Assembly (NCBI GenBank): GCA_002712845.1
Contig: PAUV01000031.1
Location: 1-23,867 of the forward strand
DNA from: Rhodopirellula sp.
GTDB lineage: Bacteria > Planctomycetota > Planctomycetia > Pirellulales > Pirellulaceae
Reading direction: 5' to 3'
DNA: 23,867 nt
A program made the translations under genes and the position numbers. The notes beneath the pieces were generated by a model that saw nothing but the letters and a program-made list of their open reading frames with translations, was not told where the DNA came from and searched no databases. Shown here in pieces: positions 10,107-18,062 of this stretch (position 1 is its first letter; each line of letters starts with the position of its first letter).

Positions 10107-11293
10107 TTAGTGAGGTGTTGTTTCTCCTCGATACACTCTGGCTGCCAGTTCCTCGGCCATGCAGAGCATGCCATTGTGCTTGGCCGCATCTTCAAGTGAC
10201 ACCGAGATGGAGCCGCTTGCGATCACTTCCTTGAGCAATCGGTTGATCGTAAGAATCTCTGGCACGCAGGTCATCTTTGAAAAGCCGCTACCGTAGCACG
10301 CATCGCATCCCGTTGTTTTCCAGAGTTCAACAGATTGATCGCCGGGTCGATGTGCGACGTGCTCGTCGACATCGGGGCTTTGCCAGCTGACCCGGTCTCC
10401 ACATGCGGAGCAGATTCTTCCGACCAGTCTTTGGTTGATGTCTCCTAATAAGGCTTGTGAAATAGCATTCGGATTGACACCGTATTGCAGCATCGAATCG
10501 ATGGCTTCTCCGGCAGATCAGGCGTGGATGGTTGCCAGTGCAACTTGACCGCTTGCTCCTGCCCGAATCGCAGTTACCGCAGTGCGTGCATCGCGAATTT
10601 AACCAATCATGATCACATCGGGACTGTGTCGCAGCACCGTCGAAAGAAGTTCTGCGAAACCAAGATTCGCCCGCTCATTAATTTATGATCGAATGACGCC
10701 AGAAATGGAATGCTCGATAGGATCTTCGAGCGTGTGGATTTTTCGGCTTCCGCCATTCAATTCGTCAACCATCACATATATCGTGCTGGATTTATCACTT
10801 GCAACTGGGCCAGAAATCAGGATCAGCCCTGATGGCTGCCTTAACAGTTCCCTGATCATTTCAAGTTCAGTAGCATCATAGCCAAATTCATTGAGGCTTC
10901 TGACACTGCTCACAGGATCAAATAGCCTTATCGACACATCCTGTCCATGCAGTGTTGGCATGCTGCTTAGACGCAGATCTATTTCACGACCATTCGGCGT
11001 AATGGTGATACCTTTTTCTTGGGTGGGGGGTAGCATTTCGCTTGGGTCACCTCCGGCCAGCGCACGTGCATGCCGTTGAAATCGACGCCCATAATCTCGT
11101 GTCAGCTTTCGAATGTGTTCGACTCGTCCGAGACGACGGATGCTAACCGAAACAGATTGTTCATCATCGGAGATGAACAGGTCACTTGTCGTTCCACTGC
11201 CCATTCGAGCAGTTTGCCAGCGAAAACTTCGGGCGACGCTAGTTCTGTCTCAGCTTCAATTTGTTAAAAATCAACTGCTTCTTCGTATGACAT
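10107..11293 (-). pseudogene. Decayed GspE/PilB-family secretion or pilus assembly ATPase
   Basis: Read on the minus strand this was a protein of about 395 aa of the GspE/PilB ATPase family, which powers type II secretion or type IV pilus assembly. Recognisable blocks are GREIDLRLSSMPTLHGQDVSIRL, split here as GREIDLRLSSMPTLHG and QDVSIRL, then LNGGSRKIHTLEDPIEH, HSPDVIMIG before the Walker B acidic position, ALATIHA, LLGDINQRLVGRICSAC and GCDACYGSG (tetracysteine zinc site). The gene is broken: TAA at 11264-11266 (codon 10), a frameshift near 11183-11192, and in-frame stops at 10683-10685, 10599-10601 (the glutamate of GEIRD) and 10518-10520. Between 10683 and 10493 the frame is unchanged, so reading through the stops restores the family sequence. 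Walker A is also altered, reading GPVASDKSS where GxTGSGKTT is expected. It starts divergently to recQ. Two open fragments remain (10683-11204 and 10107-10493), but neither can make a working ATPase. Confidence 0.92.
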
Positions 11294-11580
11294 GGTGTGG
11301 CCTCAGTGGAGATTTGAAGAGAAGGAAATTCATGAAAATGCAGGCGAATACCCGTTGCCTGAAAAATAGAGATCTGACAGTTATGGAGAATCAGCTCTGG
11401 CAATGCGCAGAAAAGCGGGGGTTTTGCAGCTAGAAAGGCCGTTCAATAGCGATGCGGGATCGTCCGCCGGCCAGTTTTTGCGTTTTTGTCTGGCGGTGGA
11501 GAATCTCATCCGATGCTTGGCGAACGGTTTGCCAAGGATGCGGGGTTGTCGATTTTGGTTTTGGGCGGCAGCATGTCAGC

Positions 11581-13062
11581 ATGAATAAGAGCAAGCATTT
11601 CCACTCGCATCAGGATCAAACCGAGTCACAGACTCCGGAGTCCGTGTTGTGTCAATTTTTCGGGTTTGATTCTTTTCGGAAGCCGCAAGGCGAGATCATT
11701 CGCCATGTGTGTGATGGTAAGCATGCGATGGTGGTGATGCCCACTGGAATGGGTAAGTCGCTGTGTTATCAAATTCCTGCTCTGCTCTTGAAGCCTGGTC
11801 GCCAAGGCCTTGTGTTGGTGCTTTCGCCGCTGATTGCATTGATGCAAGATCAAGTCGACTCCTTGCAAGCGCGTGGCATCGATGCAGCATTCATTAATTC
11901 ATCGCTTGGTCGCGAACAACGGTTGCAGCGATATGCTGAAATTGCGGAGGGGAAGTACCGTCTGCTTTATGTGACTCCCGAACGCTTCCGGAAGTCCGAG
12001 TTCCGGGAAGTCTTGGCAAACCGCGATATCTCGCTGTTGGCAGTTGATGAAGCCCATTGTGTCAGCCAGTGGGGGCATGATTTTCGACCCGACTATTCGA
12101 GGTTGGCTGAAATCCGACAATGGTTAAATGAGCCCACCACGATCGCATTGACGGCAACGGCGACTGCCGAGTGTCGTACCGATATCTATCGACAGTTGGG
12201 GATCCCTGCGGATCAAATCCGCTTGTTTCACGAAGGAATTGATCGACCCAATTTGAAGTTGGAAGTTCTTGAAGTGTGGGACGAAATTGAAAAAATTGAT
12301 GCGATTGAATCCACACTGAACGATGAAAATTATCGCAGTGGAAGCGTGATCATTTATTTCTCGTTGATCAAAACACTCGAGCGATTCAGTGATGCCTTAC
12401 TTGCCCGCGGAATTGATCATGTCAATTATCACGGAGATTTGCCCCGCGATAAACGCCGTCGGATACAAAAAGCGTTCATGTCCGGTAAAACGGACGTGGT
12501 GCTGGCGACGAATGCCTTCGGAATGGGGGTGGACAAAGAAGATATACGTATCGTCATGCATGCTGAAACACCAGGCTCCGTTGAATCTTATTATCAGGAA
12601 ATAGGTCGTGCTGGACGAGATGGAAATCCAAGCTTGTGTCTCTGGCTTTACGACCAGAATGATTTGATGACACAGATGCAATTCATTGAGTGGGCAAACC
12701 CGGACGCGGATTTCTATTCCCGTGTGCTCACTCTGTTGTCGGAGCATCCAGAGGAGTGCCGAGGTTTTGGTTTAGATTGGATGAATGATCGGTTGCAACG
12801 AGTGAGTCGCCATGATCATCGTTTGGCGACCGCGATTTCGATGCTTGATCGGCAAGGCGTGATCGCGGGTTCGCGACCACCGGAGTGTTTTCAGATTATC
12901 TCGCAACCACCGGAAATGTTCCGAGATGATGAGTTTCTTGCCGACAAAAAGCGTCGGGATCAGGAACGACTTTATGGGATGGTCGAACTGGCCTCAGAAC
13001 AGATCGATCGCAAGGCCTTTTTAAATCGTTATTTTCTTGGATCCACAGAAGATCATTCGTAG
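11581..13062 (+). CDS. recQ: RecQ-family ATP-dependent DNA helicase, short form
   Basis: This is a 3'-5' DNA helicase-type protein, 493 aa from the ATG at 11581. The frame stays open back to 11452, but the extra residues are Trp/Cys/Arg-rich and unlike RecQ N-termini, so 11581 is preferred. Visible motifs are the Q-motif region FFGFDSFRKPQ, Walker A TGMGKS (K59), DEAHCVSQWGHDFRP (D156), TATAT, and motif VI QEIGRAGRDG (R343, R346). After the helicase core comes a linker with NPDADFYSRVL, and the protein ends shortly after DRKAFLNRYF. In E. coli RecQ that segment reads CRR..LL.YFGE and leads to a CGNCD zinc motif and winged-helix and HRDC domains. Here the first cysteine is Asp and the rest is absent. 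The stop overlaps the 3' end of the convergent sulfatase by 10 bases. It is divergent from the ATPase pseudogene over ~290 bases in which I see no clear promoter. Helicase identity is firm; RecQ versus a RecQ-like relative is less so. Confidence 0.9.
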   Translation: MNKSKHFHSHQDQTESQTPESVLCQFFGFDSFRKPQGEIIRHVCDGKHAMVVMPTGMGKSLCYQIPALLLKPGRQGLVLVLSPLIALMQDQVDSLQARGIDAAFINSSLGREQRLQRYAEIAEGKYRLLYVTPERFRKSEFREVLANRDISLLAVDEAHCVSQWGHDFRPDYSRLAEIRQWLNEPTTIALTATATAECRTDIYRQLGIPADQIRLFHEGIDRPNLKLEVLEVWDEIEKIDAIESTLNDENYRSGSVIIYFSLIKTLERFSDALLARGIDHVNYHGDLPRDKRRRIQKAFMSGKTDVVLATNAFGMGVDKEDIRIVMHAETPGSVESYYQEIGRAGRDGNPSLCLWLYDQNDLMTQMQFIEWANPDADFYSRVLTLLSEHPEECRGFGLDWMNDRLQRVSRHDHRLATAISMLDRQGVIAGSRPPECFQIISQPPEMFRDDEFLADKKRRDQERLYGMVELASEQIDRKAFLNRYFLGSTEDHS

Positions 13063-14642
13063 TTCCACTTCATGATCCATGGGTCTTCCATCTTTTTTTG
13101 CATCTGTTTTAGCTTGTTTTTGTATTTGTCCAGCACGTCCTGATGGCCCACGCTTTCGGCGAGATTCGTCGTCTCGTCCGGATCTGCGGCGATATCAAAC
13201 AACTCGAATTGCGGTCGGTGAACATATTCGCCAACCGTCTTATTGCCATAGTTGGCATCTTTGCCCAACGCCCACTGGGCTTGCCAGCTACTGGCTGCCC
13301 AAAGGTCTGAAGCAAATGGATAAGGTAGTGGGTGAGCAATATTCCAAATCAGTTTGTACTTGCTGTCCCGGACGACTCGCATGGGATAGTACATTTGAAT
13401 TTCGTGAAATGTATGAGAAGCAAATATTGTATCGTGGTGTTGTTCGTCAGGTTTGCTGAGACAGTGCAGCCATGACTTTCCGTGATAGGAATTGAACTTC
13501 TTTCCACCGTTTCGATTTTCTTTTATGGCTTCGCCGCGATCTTTCCAGAACTGATCAGCATCGATTGGATTCTTCGGGCCATTGGTTTCAGTATCCAGCC
13601 CTTTTCCGAAATCAAGGATGGTGGGGGTGATGTCAATGTGGCTGATGAGCGCATCGGACTCGACGCCTCGTTTTGCCTGATAGGGATCACGGACCACCAT
13701 GGGTACACGCAGGCCGCCTTCGTAAACAGTCGTTTTGCCACCGGCGAACGCCATCCCATGGTCACTTGTGAAGATGATCAATGTCTTATCGTACAGGTCC
13801 GCCTCCTTGAGGATTTGAACCAGCTTGGCAACGCCTTGGTCAATTCGCGAGCATGATTGGTAGTATTGTGCCAATTCTTCACGGGTTTCAGCTGTGTCTG
13901 GAAGGAACGCTGGAATGGTTACTTCAGCAGGATCATAAAATACTTCGTCGACATCAGGGTGGGATTTTCCGTTCGGTTTATTACCGAAAAGGTCTGGCTT
14001 GAGCTCCAGCTTGGAAGTCTTGTCGGTACCACCTCCGCGGTGTGGATCTGATGTTGCAAAGTACAAGAAGAAGGGGCGCTCGTCGTCACGATTGGTCAGG
14101 AAGTTACGGCTCGCCTCAGCCATCTGGACGGCATTGCGACCGTTGCCTCTCAGACTGGTTTCAAAGTGATACACCGTTTCTGGTGCAACATGGTACTTGC
14201 CGATATTTCCGGTGCGATAGCCGGCTCGCGCCATCACGCGCGGCAACGAGAGTTTGACCACATTGTGAAAAGACGAGAATTTGTGGAAGTGGTGTTGGTG
14301 ACCAAACTGGCCATTGCGATGATTGTGCAGGCCGCTCATCACCACACTGCGGCTGGCACTGCAGGAAGCCGTGGTCGCAAACGCGTTGCGAAAGATGACC
14401 CCGTCGCGCGCAATGGCATCAATTGCTGGTGTTTTCGCAATCGGATCCCCGTAACAGCCTAGAGTTGGACTTTCGTCGTCGGTGATGATGAACAGCACAT
14501 TTCGTTCGGCAGCATTGAGAGCTGGCTGAAAGACACAGAAAGAAAAACAGATGGCGAGCAGTGGGAAAGTCAGGCGGTGGGACAGGGTGTGTATCAGCAT
14601 GATCGTTCTGGGGTGGTAGACTATACGTTCGTCGGAATGCAT
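13053..14642 (-). CDS. Secreted sulfatase, heparan N-sulfatase (sulfamidase)-like
   Basis: A 529-aa type I sulfatase that hydrolyses sulfate esters or sulfamates using a formylglycine made from cysteine. An N-terminal hydrophobic segment (about residues 24-44, ending ALNAAE) is a likely signal peptide for export. Metal ligands D55/D56 lie in IITDDE. The formylglycine site is C94-S-A-S-R98, the CxAxR variant of CxPxR. The following GLHNHRNGQFGHQHH, then IGKYHVAPETVY and FFLYFATSDPHRGG, resemble lysosomal SGSH (GLPQHQNG, IGKKHVGPETVY, DPHR), which removes N-sulfate from glucosamine. The TSDHG segment supplies further metal ligands. The start at 14642 has AGGA six bases upstream; an inner ATG at 14600 would give a more typical signal peptide. 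It is convergent with recQ (10-base overlap) and divergent from the DUF1570-LRR gene across 89 bases. Sulfatase is certain; the substrate is inferred. Confidence 0.93.
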   Translation of the reverse strand: MHSDERIVYHPRTIMLIHTLSHRLTFPLLAICFSFCVFQPALNAAERNVLFIITDDESPTLGCYGDPIAKTPAIDAIARDGVIFRNAFATTASCSASRSVVMSGLHNHRNGQFGHQHHFHKFSSFHNVVKLSLPRVMARAGYRTGNIGKYHVAPETVYHFETSLRGNGRNAVQMAEASRNFLTNRDDERPFFLYFATSDPHRGGGTDKTSKLELKPDLFGNKPNGKSHPDVDEVFYDPAEVTIPAFLPDTAETREELAQYYQSCSRIDQGVAKLVQILKEADLYDKTLIIFTSDHGMAFAGGKTTVYEGGLRVPMVVRDPYQAKRGVESDALISHIDITPTILDFGKGLDTETNGPKNPIDADQFWKDRGEAIKENRNGGKKFNSYHGKSWLHCLSKPDEQHHDTIFASHTFHEIQMYYPMRVVRDSKYKLIWNIAHPLPYPFASDLWAASSWQAQWALGKDANYGNKTVGEYVHRPQFELFDIAADPDETTNLAESVGHQDVLDKYKNKLKQMQKKMEDPWIMKWNYE

Positions 14643-14731
14643 GATCCTGCGGGATTCCGTCGTTGGGTGTCAGATTGCAGCAGGACCAGTAGGATGACAC
14701 GCTATCAGTACAGTTTAATGCGAATGAGCAT

Positions 14732-16552
14732 GTGATGCAGAAGATGCAATTAATAACTTTGGTTGGAAAAGGCTTCTGTCGAGCCGAAGGGGAAAATACG
14801 CGTTTGGATGCGTTCGATCGATTCGATGGCAAATGCGAGGCGTGCAAGTGGCAGAGTAGCAATCGGGTTTTGCGATGTTTGGCAACATTGATTGCCGCGT
14901 GTGCTTTTCTGCTTGTTGTTGGCAACGCTGTGATTGCTGCTGACCGCACAACCTTATTTCTTCCGCTTGCCCCAGAGGTCGAGGGCTCTGAATCTGGTGA
15001 GGGTTTGTTTGCCGATGTCGCCTTAGGTGAGCAGGCGTCCCCCGGTTGGAAAGCCTATCGACGACTTTGGCAGGCGCATCATGCTGATCCTGCCAATGCG
15101 GGGATCCGACGTTTTCTGGGTTTGCCGTTGAAGGGGGACTTTGAGTCGACTGCCAAGCGGGGGCGAGGTGCGCCGCGTTGGCTTGGTTGGAAGTCGGGCT
15201 CGTATGCGCAGGTGGATACAGCGCATTTCGTTCTCTACAGCAAAGCTGATCGCGAAGCCAGTATGCGAGTTGCCGAAGATTTGGAGCGCTGTTATTGGGT
15301 TTGGACTCAAATGTTCTTTCCCCTGTGGGAATCAAGTGCGCAGGTTTCTTTGGTATTGAAAGACATGGGTGATGATGAATCCGTCACCTCCTTTTTAGAG
15401 AGTAGTCCTCAACGAATCACGACTCGTCGTAAGTTGCGAGTGGTGTTGTGCAGCAATGCAGATGAGTACCGCAAAGTGCTAGGTGCGACTCCAGGTGTTG
15501 AGTTGTCAACAGGTTTCTACAGCGACAAATACAAAACAGTCCTCTTGTTTGCATCAGAGCAGGACGACCCTGCAACACGGCGGCATGAATTGGTGCACCA
15601 ACTTTTCCGTGAAGCCACACGCTCTGGATTGGGACGCAGTATGCCAGCGACCAACGAAGGCTTTTGGTTGATTGAGGGCATCGCTGGTTACTTTGAGTCA
15701 CTGTATCTGGGACCGGAAATCGCCACCGTTGGTGGTTGGGATTCATCGCGACTGCAATTTGCCAGATACCGCTTGCTGGTTGGTGGTGATTCGATGTCAA
15801 TGGACGAGTTGCGACAGGATGGCAGAGAAGCCGCGCAGGCACGCTCGGATATTGCGAGATGGTATGCGCACGCAATCCTGCGAACACACCAATTACTCGA
15901 TGGTCGCAGTGCTCGTGATCGCCAATGGGTCTATGATCAACTTGCAACTCTTTACAAGATCAACGCAGAAAGTGCCTCGCTGGAAGATGAATTGGATTGG
16001 AGCGGATTGGACCGTTCGGTACGCAAGTTCTTGACAGTTGACGACCAGCATCTCGCGGACAATCGTGTGTCTTATCCCATTCAGCAATTGTGTTTGGCGG
16101 GTTGCGAAGTGTCTGAGACAGGTTTGCAGACCATTCCAGTGTCACCCTCTTTGCAGTGGCTCGATCTCTCTCGCTTGTCAATCGGAAATGCTGCAGTTCA
16201 ACGTCTGGTTCCCGAACCAGAGAAATTGGAGCAGTTGAATCTGGAAGCAACTCGGATCGATTCAGGTTTGGAGAATTGGCTTCGGAAGGCGACAAAACTG
16301 AATGAAGTTGACTTGAGTTGGACAAAGATGGGTGATGAAGCCATTGAATCACTTTCTGGTGCGACAAAAATCACGACATTGTGGATGACTGGAACACAGA
16401 TTTCTGATCAATCGCTTGCTGCCATTCTTAAAATGCCCGACTTGGAAAGTGTTGATGTGCAACGAACGAAGGTCAGCGGTGCCGGTGTCAAGCAATTGCA
16501 GGCTGGTGGATCCCAGTTGGATGTCAATCCGTTGGAGTTGCGGACACAGTGA
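14732..16552 (+). CDS. DUF1570-type metallopeptidase domain with C-terminal leucine-rich repeats
   Basis: A ~605-aa protein. A hydrophobic segment near residues 47-70 (LRCLATLIAACAFLLVV to AVIAAD) is a signal peptide or anchor, preceded by an unusually long ~45-residue leader. The frame opens with GTG-ATG (14732/14735), and the true start could be further in (a TTG near the hydrophobic segment), as no Shine-Dalgarno decides. The middle holds a gluzincin-like zinc site: H285-E-L-V-H289 followed by E315 in EGIAGYFES, as in planctomycete DUF1570 proteins. From about residue 446 to 595 there are five to six leucine-rich repeats of ~23-24 residues (LQWLDLSRLSI, LEQLNLEATRI, LNEVDLSWTKM, ITTLWMTGTQI, LESVDVQRTKV). 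The likely role is an exported peptidase or peptidase-like protein with an LRR binding surface; substrate unknown. Its TGA overlaps the GTG of the next gene, indicating translational coupling. Confidence 0.8.
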   Translation: MMQKMQLITLVGKGFCRAEGENTRLDAFDRFDGKCEACKWQSSNRVLRCLATLIAACAFLLVVGNAVIAADRTTLFLPLAPEVEGSESGEGLFADVALGEQASPGWKAYRRLWQAHHADPANAGIRRFLGLPLKGDFESTAKRGRGAPRWLGWKSGSYAQVDTAHFVLYSKADREASMRVAEDLERCYWVWTQMFFPLWESSAQVSLVLKDMGDDESVTSFLESSPQRITTRRKLRVVLCSNADEYRKVLGATPGVELSTGFYSDKYKTVLLFASEQDDPATRRHELVHQLFREATRSGLGRSMPATNEGFWLIEGIAGYFESLYLGPEIATVGGWDSSRLQFARYRLLVGGDSMSMDELRQDGREAAQARSDIARWYAHAILRTHQLLDGRSARDRQWVYDQLATLYKINAESASLEDELDWSGLDRSVRKFLTVDDQHLADNRVSYPIQQLCLAGCEVSETGLQTIPVSPSLQWLDLSRLSIGNAAVQRLVPEPEKLEQLNLEATRIDSGLENWLRKATKLNEVDLSWTKMGDEAIESLSGATKITTLWMTGTQISDQSLAAILKMPDLESVDVQRTKVSGAGVKQLQAGGSQLDVNPLELRTQ

Positions 16553-17853
16553 GTATTGAAAGAGCAGCGAACAGTGAGGATCGATCGCCTTACCCCGAGT
16601 TCTTTCCGGTGAGGCAGAGTTTTCAGCAACATGCCATTGCTGATATCCCAGCAGCCGTTTGTGCGACAGTAGCACAGTCACCCTTGGCACAGATTCAATC
16701 GGGGCAACGGGTGGCCATTGCTGTGGGGAGTCGTGGGATCGCAAACCTGAAAACTATTGTTGCCAGTGTGGTTCAGCAGGTGAGCGATCGGGGCGGTCGA
16801 CCCGTGATCGTGCCTGCCATGGGAAGCCATGGTGGGGCGACTGCTGATGGCCAGGCTGCAGTGCTTGCTTCGTACGGTGTTACGCCAGAGCAAATGGGAT
16901 GTCCTGTCGAAGCCAGCATGGACACGGTATTGATCGGGACAACTTCAGATGGGGTGGATGTTCACTTCGATCGTGTTGCCAGTGAAGCAGATCATGTTGT
17001 CGTGGTGAATCGAATCAAGCCTCACACGCGGTTGGCAGGATTGTATGAAAGCGGCTTGATCAAAATGCTGATGATTGGCCTTGGAAAACATCGTGGCGCC
17101 TATTTGTACCATCAAGTATTTCCCAATTACGACCATCGGCTTGAATTGTTGGCACCAGAAATTGTCTCAATGATTATGGAAAGTGTCTCCATCATCGCCG
17201 GCATTGCCATTGTTGAGGATGCGTTCGAGAATACCTCGCATATTGAAGCGGTAGCGTCGGCAGACTTTCTGACCCGCGAGCCCGAGCTCCTGGAATTAGC
17301 TCGCAGTCGAATGCCGCGTCTGCCTTTCGACCATGCTGATTTATTGATCGTGGATCAAATAGGAAAAGAAATTAGTGGTTGTGGAATGGATACGAATGTA
17401 ATTGGTCGAAAGACCAATGATCGTACCGCTGCACCCGATGAGTTTCCTAAAATACGGCAGATTTACGTACGATCCTTAACTGAAAAGACAGCGGGTAATG
17501 GATGTGGGGTGGGGATTGCTGATTACGGTCACCGTCGAATGGTGAACGCAATCAATGAAGAAGTTACCCGGATCAATTGTGTTACCAGTGCTCACGTTAC
17601 GGCCGGAGCTATTCCTATCACTTTTGATTCAGATAGGGACGTATTGGATGCGGTGGTGTCGCAGACCCAGGCAGAGAGACGGTCGGATCTGAATTGGTTG
17701 TGGATTCGAGATACGCTTCAGCTCAGCGAGATTGCGTGCAGTCGGAGTTACTGGGAGGCAGCTAGTCAACGTTCGGACTTGGACTTGTTGGGTGAGCCCG
17801 CCCCCTTACGCTTCGATAATTCAGGTGATTTTGCATCCCGCCTGTTTTCGTGA
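16549..17853 (+). CDS. LarA/DUF2088-family nickel-pincer racemase/epimerase-like protein
   Basis: A 434-aa cytoplasmic protein without a signal peptide. It belongs to the lactate racemase (LarA) / DUF2088 superfamily, which inverts 2-hydroxyacids using a nickel-pincer nucleotide cofactor. The candidate active-site set can be read from the sequence: H94 in AMGSHGGAT, H159 in KPHTRLAG, K172 in ESGLIK and H188 in AYLYH. From memory, L. plantarum LarA uses H108, H174, K184 (cofactor attachment) and H200; the K-to-H spacing of 16 is identical and the PH..AG..SG..K order is the same. The GTG start overlaps the preceding TGA (GTGA). eda lies 209 bases downstream. No cofactor genes (larB, larC, larE) are in the window. 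The substrate could be lactate, a sugar acid or another hydroxyacid; the neighbours eda and kdgK favour a sugar acid, which is inference. Confidence 0.8.
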   Translation: MSIERAANSEDRSPYPEFFPVRQSFQQHAIADIPAAVCATVAQSPLAQIQSGQRVAIAVGSRGIANLKTIVASVVQQVSDRGGRPVIVPAMGSHGGATADGQAAVLASYGVTPEQMGCPVEASMDTVLIGTTSDGVDVHFDRVASEADHVVVVNRIKPHTRLAGLYESGLIKMLMIGLGKHRGAYLYHQVFPNYDHRLELLAPEIVSMIMESVSIIAGIAIVEDAFENTSHIEAVASADFLTREPELLELARSRMPRLPFDHADLLIVDQIGKEISGCGMDTNVIGRKTNDRTAAPDEFPKIRQIYVRSLTEKTAGNGCGVGIADYGHRRMVNAINEEVTRINCVTSAHVTAGAIPITFDSDRDVLDAVVSQTQAERRSDLNWLWIRDTLQLSEIACSRSYWEAASQRSDLDLLGEPAPLRFDNSGDFASRLFS

Positions 17854-17971
17854 CTTTGGATTGTTTTCCATGTGAGTTGGGTGTTTTTGACTTTCAGGCC
17901 TGTTTTTGAGTTCAACAAGCATGTGATGACTGTGACCAAGGCTGGGTGGATGGGAAAATAGATGCACGACT

Positions 17972-17998
17972 TTGACTTGTTGCCGGTGTATCTATGAT
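17972..17998 (+). promoter_or_regulatory. Possible promoter of eda-kdgK
   Basis: TTGACT (17972-17977) and TATGAT (17993-17998) resemble sigma-70 -35 and -10 boxes, but the 15-base spacer is short. They lie in the 209-base gap between the LarA-like gene and eda and would give a leader of about 55 bases. No clear terminator separates the two genes, so read-through from the upstream pair is also possible. Confidence 0.35.
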
Positions 17999-18062
17999 CC
18001 ACGAACGGCTATCGTTTGATACTGTTCACCCAATTGGCAGTTCGTCTTGAGAAATAGGATTC

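Noticed and set aside
10107..11204. Two separate small genes (128 and 173 residues) on the minus strand
   Set aside because: They are in the same frame 64 codons apart and the intervening translation, ignoring stops, is continuous GspE-family sequence, so they are fragments of one pseudogene.
11452..11580. N-terminal extension of the RecQ-like protein
   Set aside because: The extra 43 residues are rich in Trp, Cys and Arg, do not resemble helicase N-termini, and an ATG at 11581 sits at the expected distance before the Q motif.
13079..14462. Several plus-strand open frames opposite the sulfatase gene
   Set aside because: They are antisense shadows; the minus-strand frame carries the sulfatase motifs throughout.
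17854..17971. Terminator after the LarA-like gene
   Set aside because: T runs are present, but I found no stem of useful length before them.
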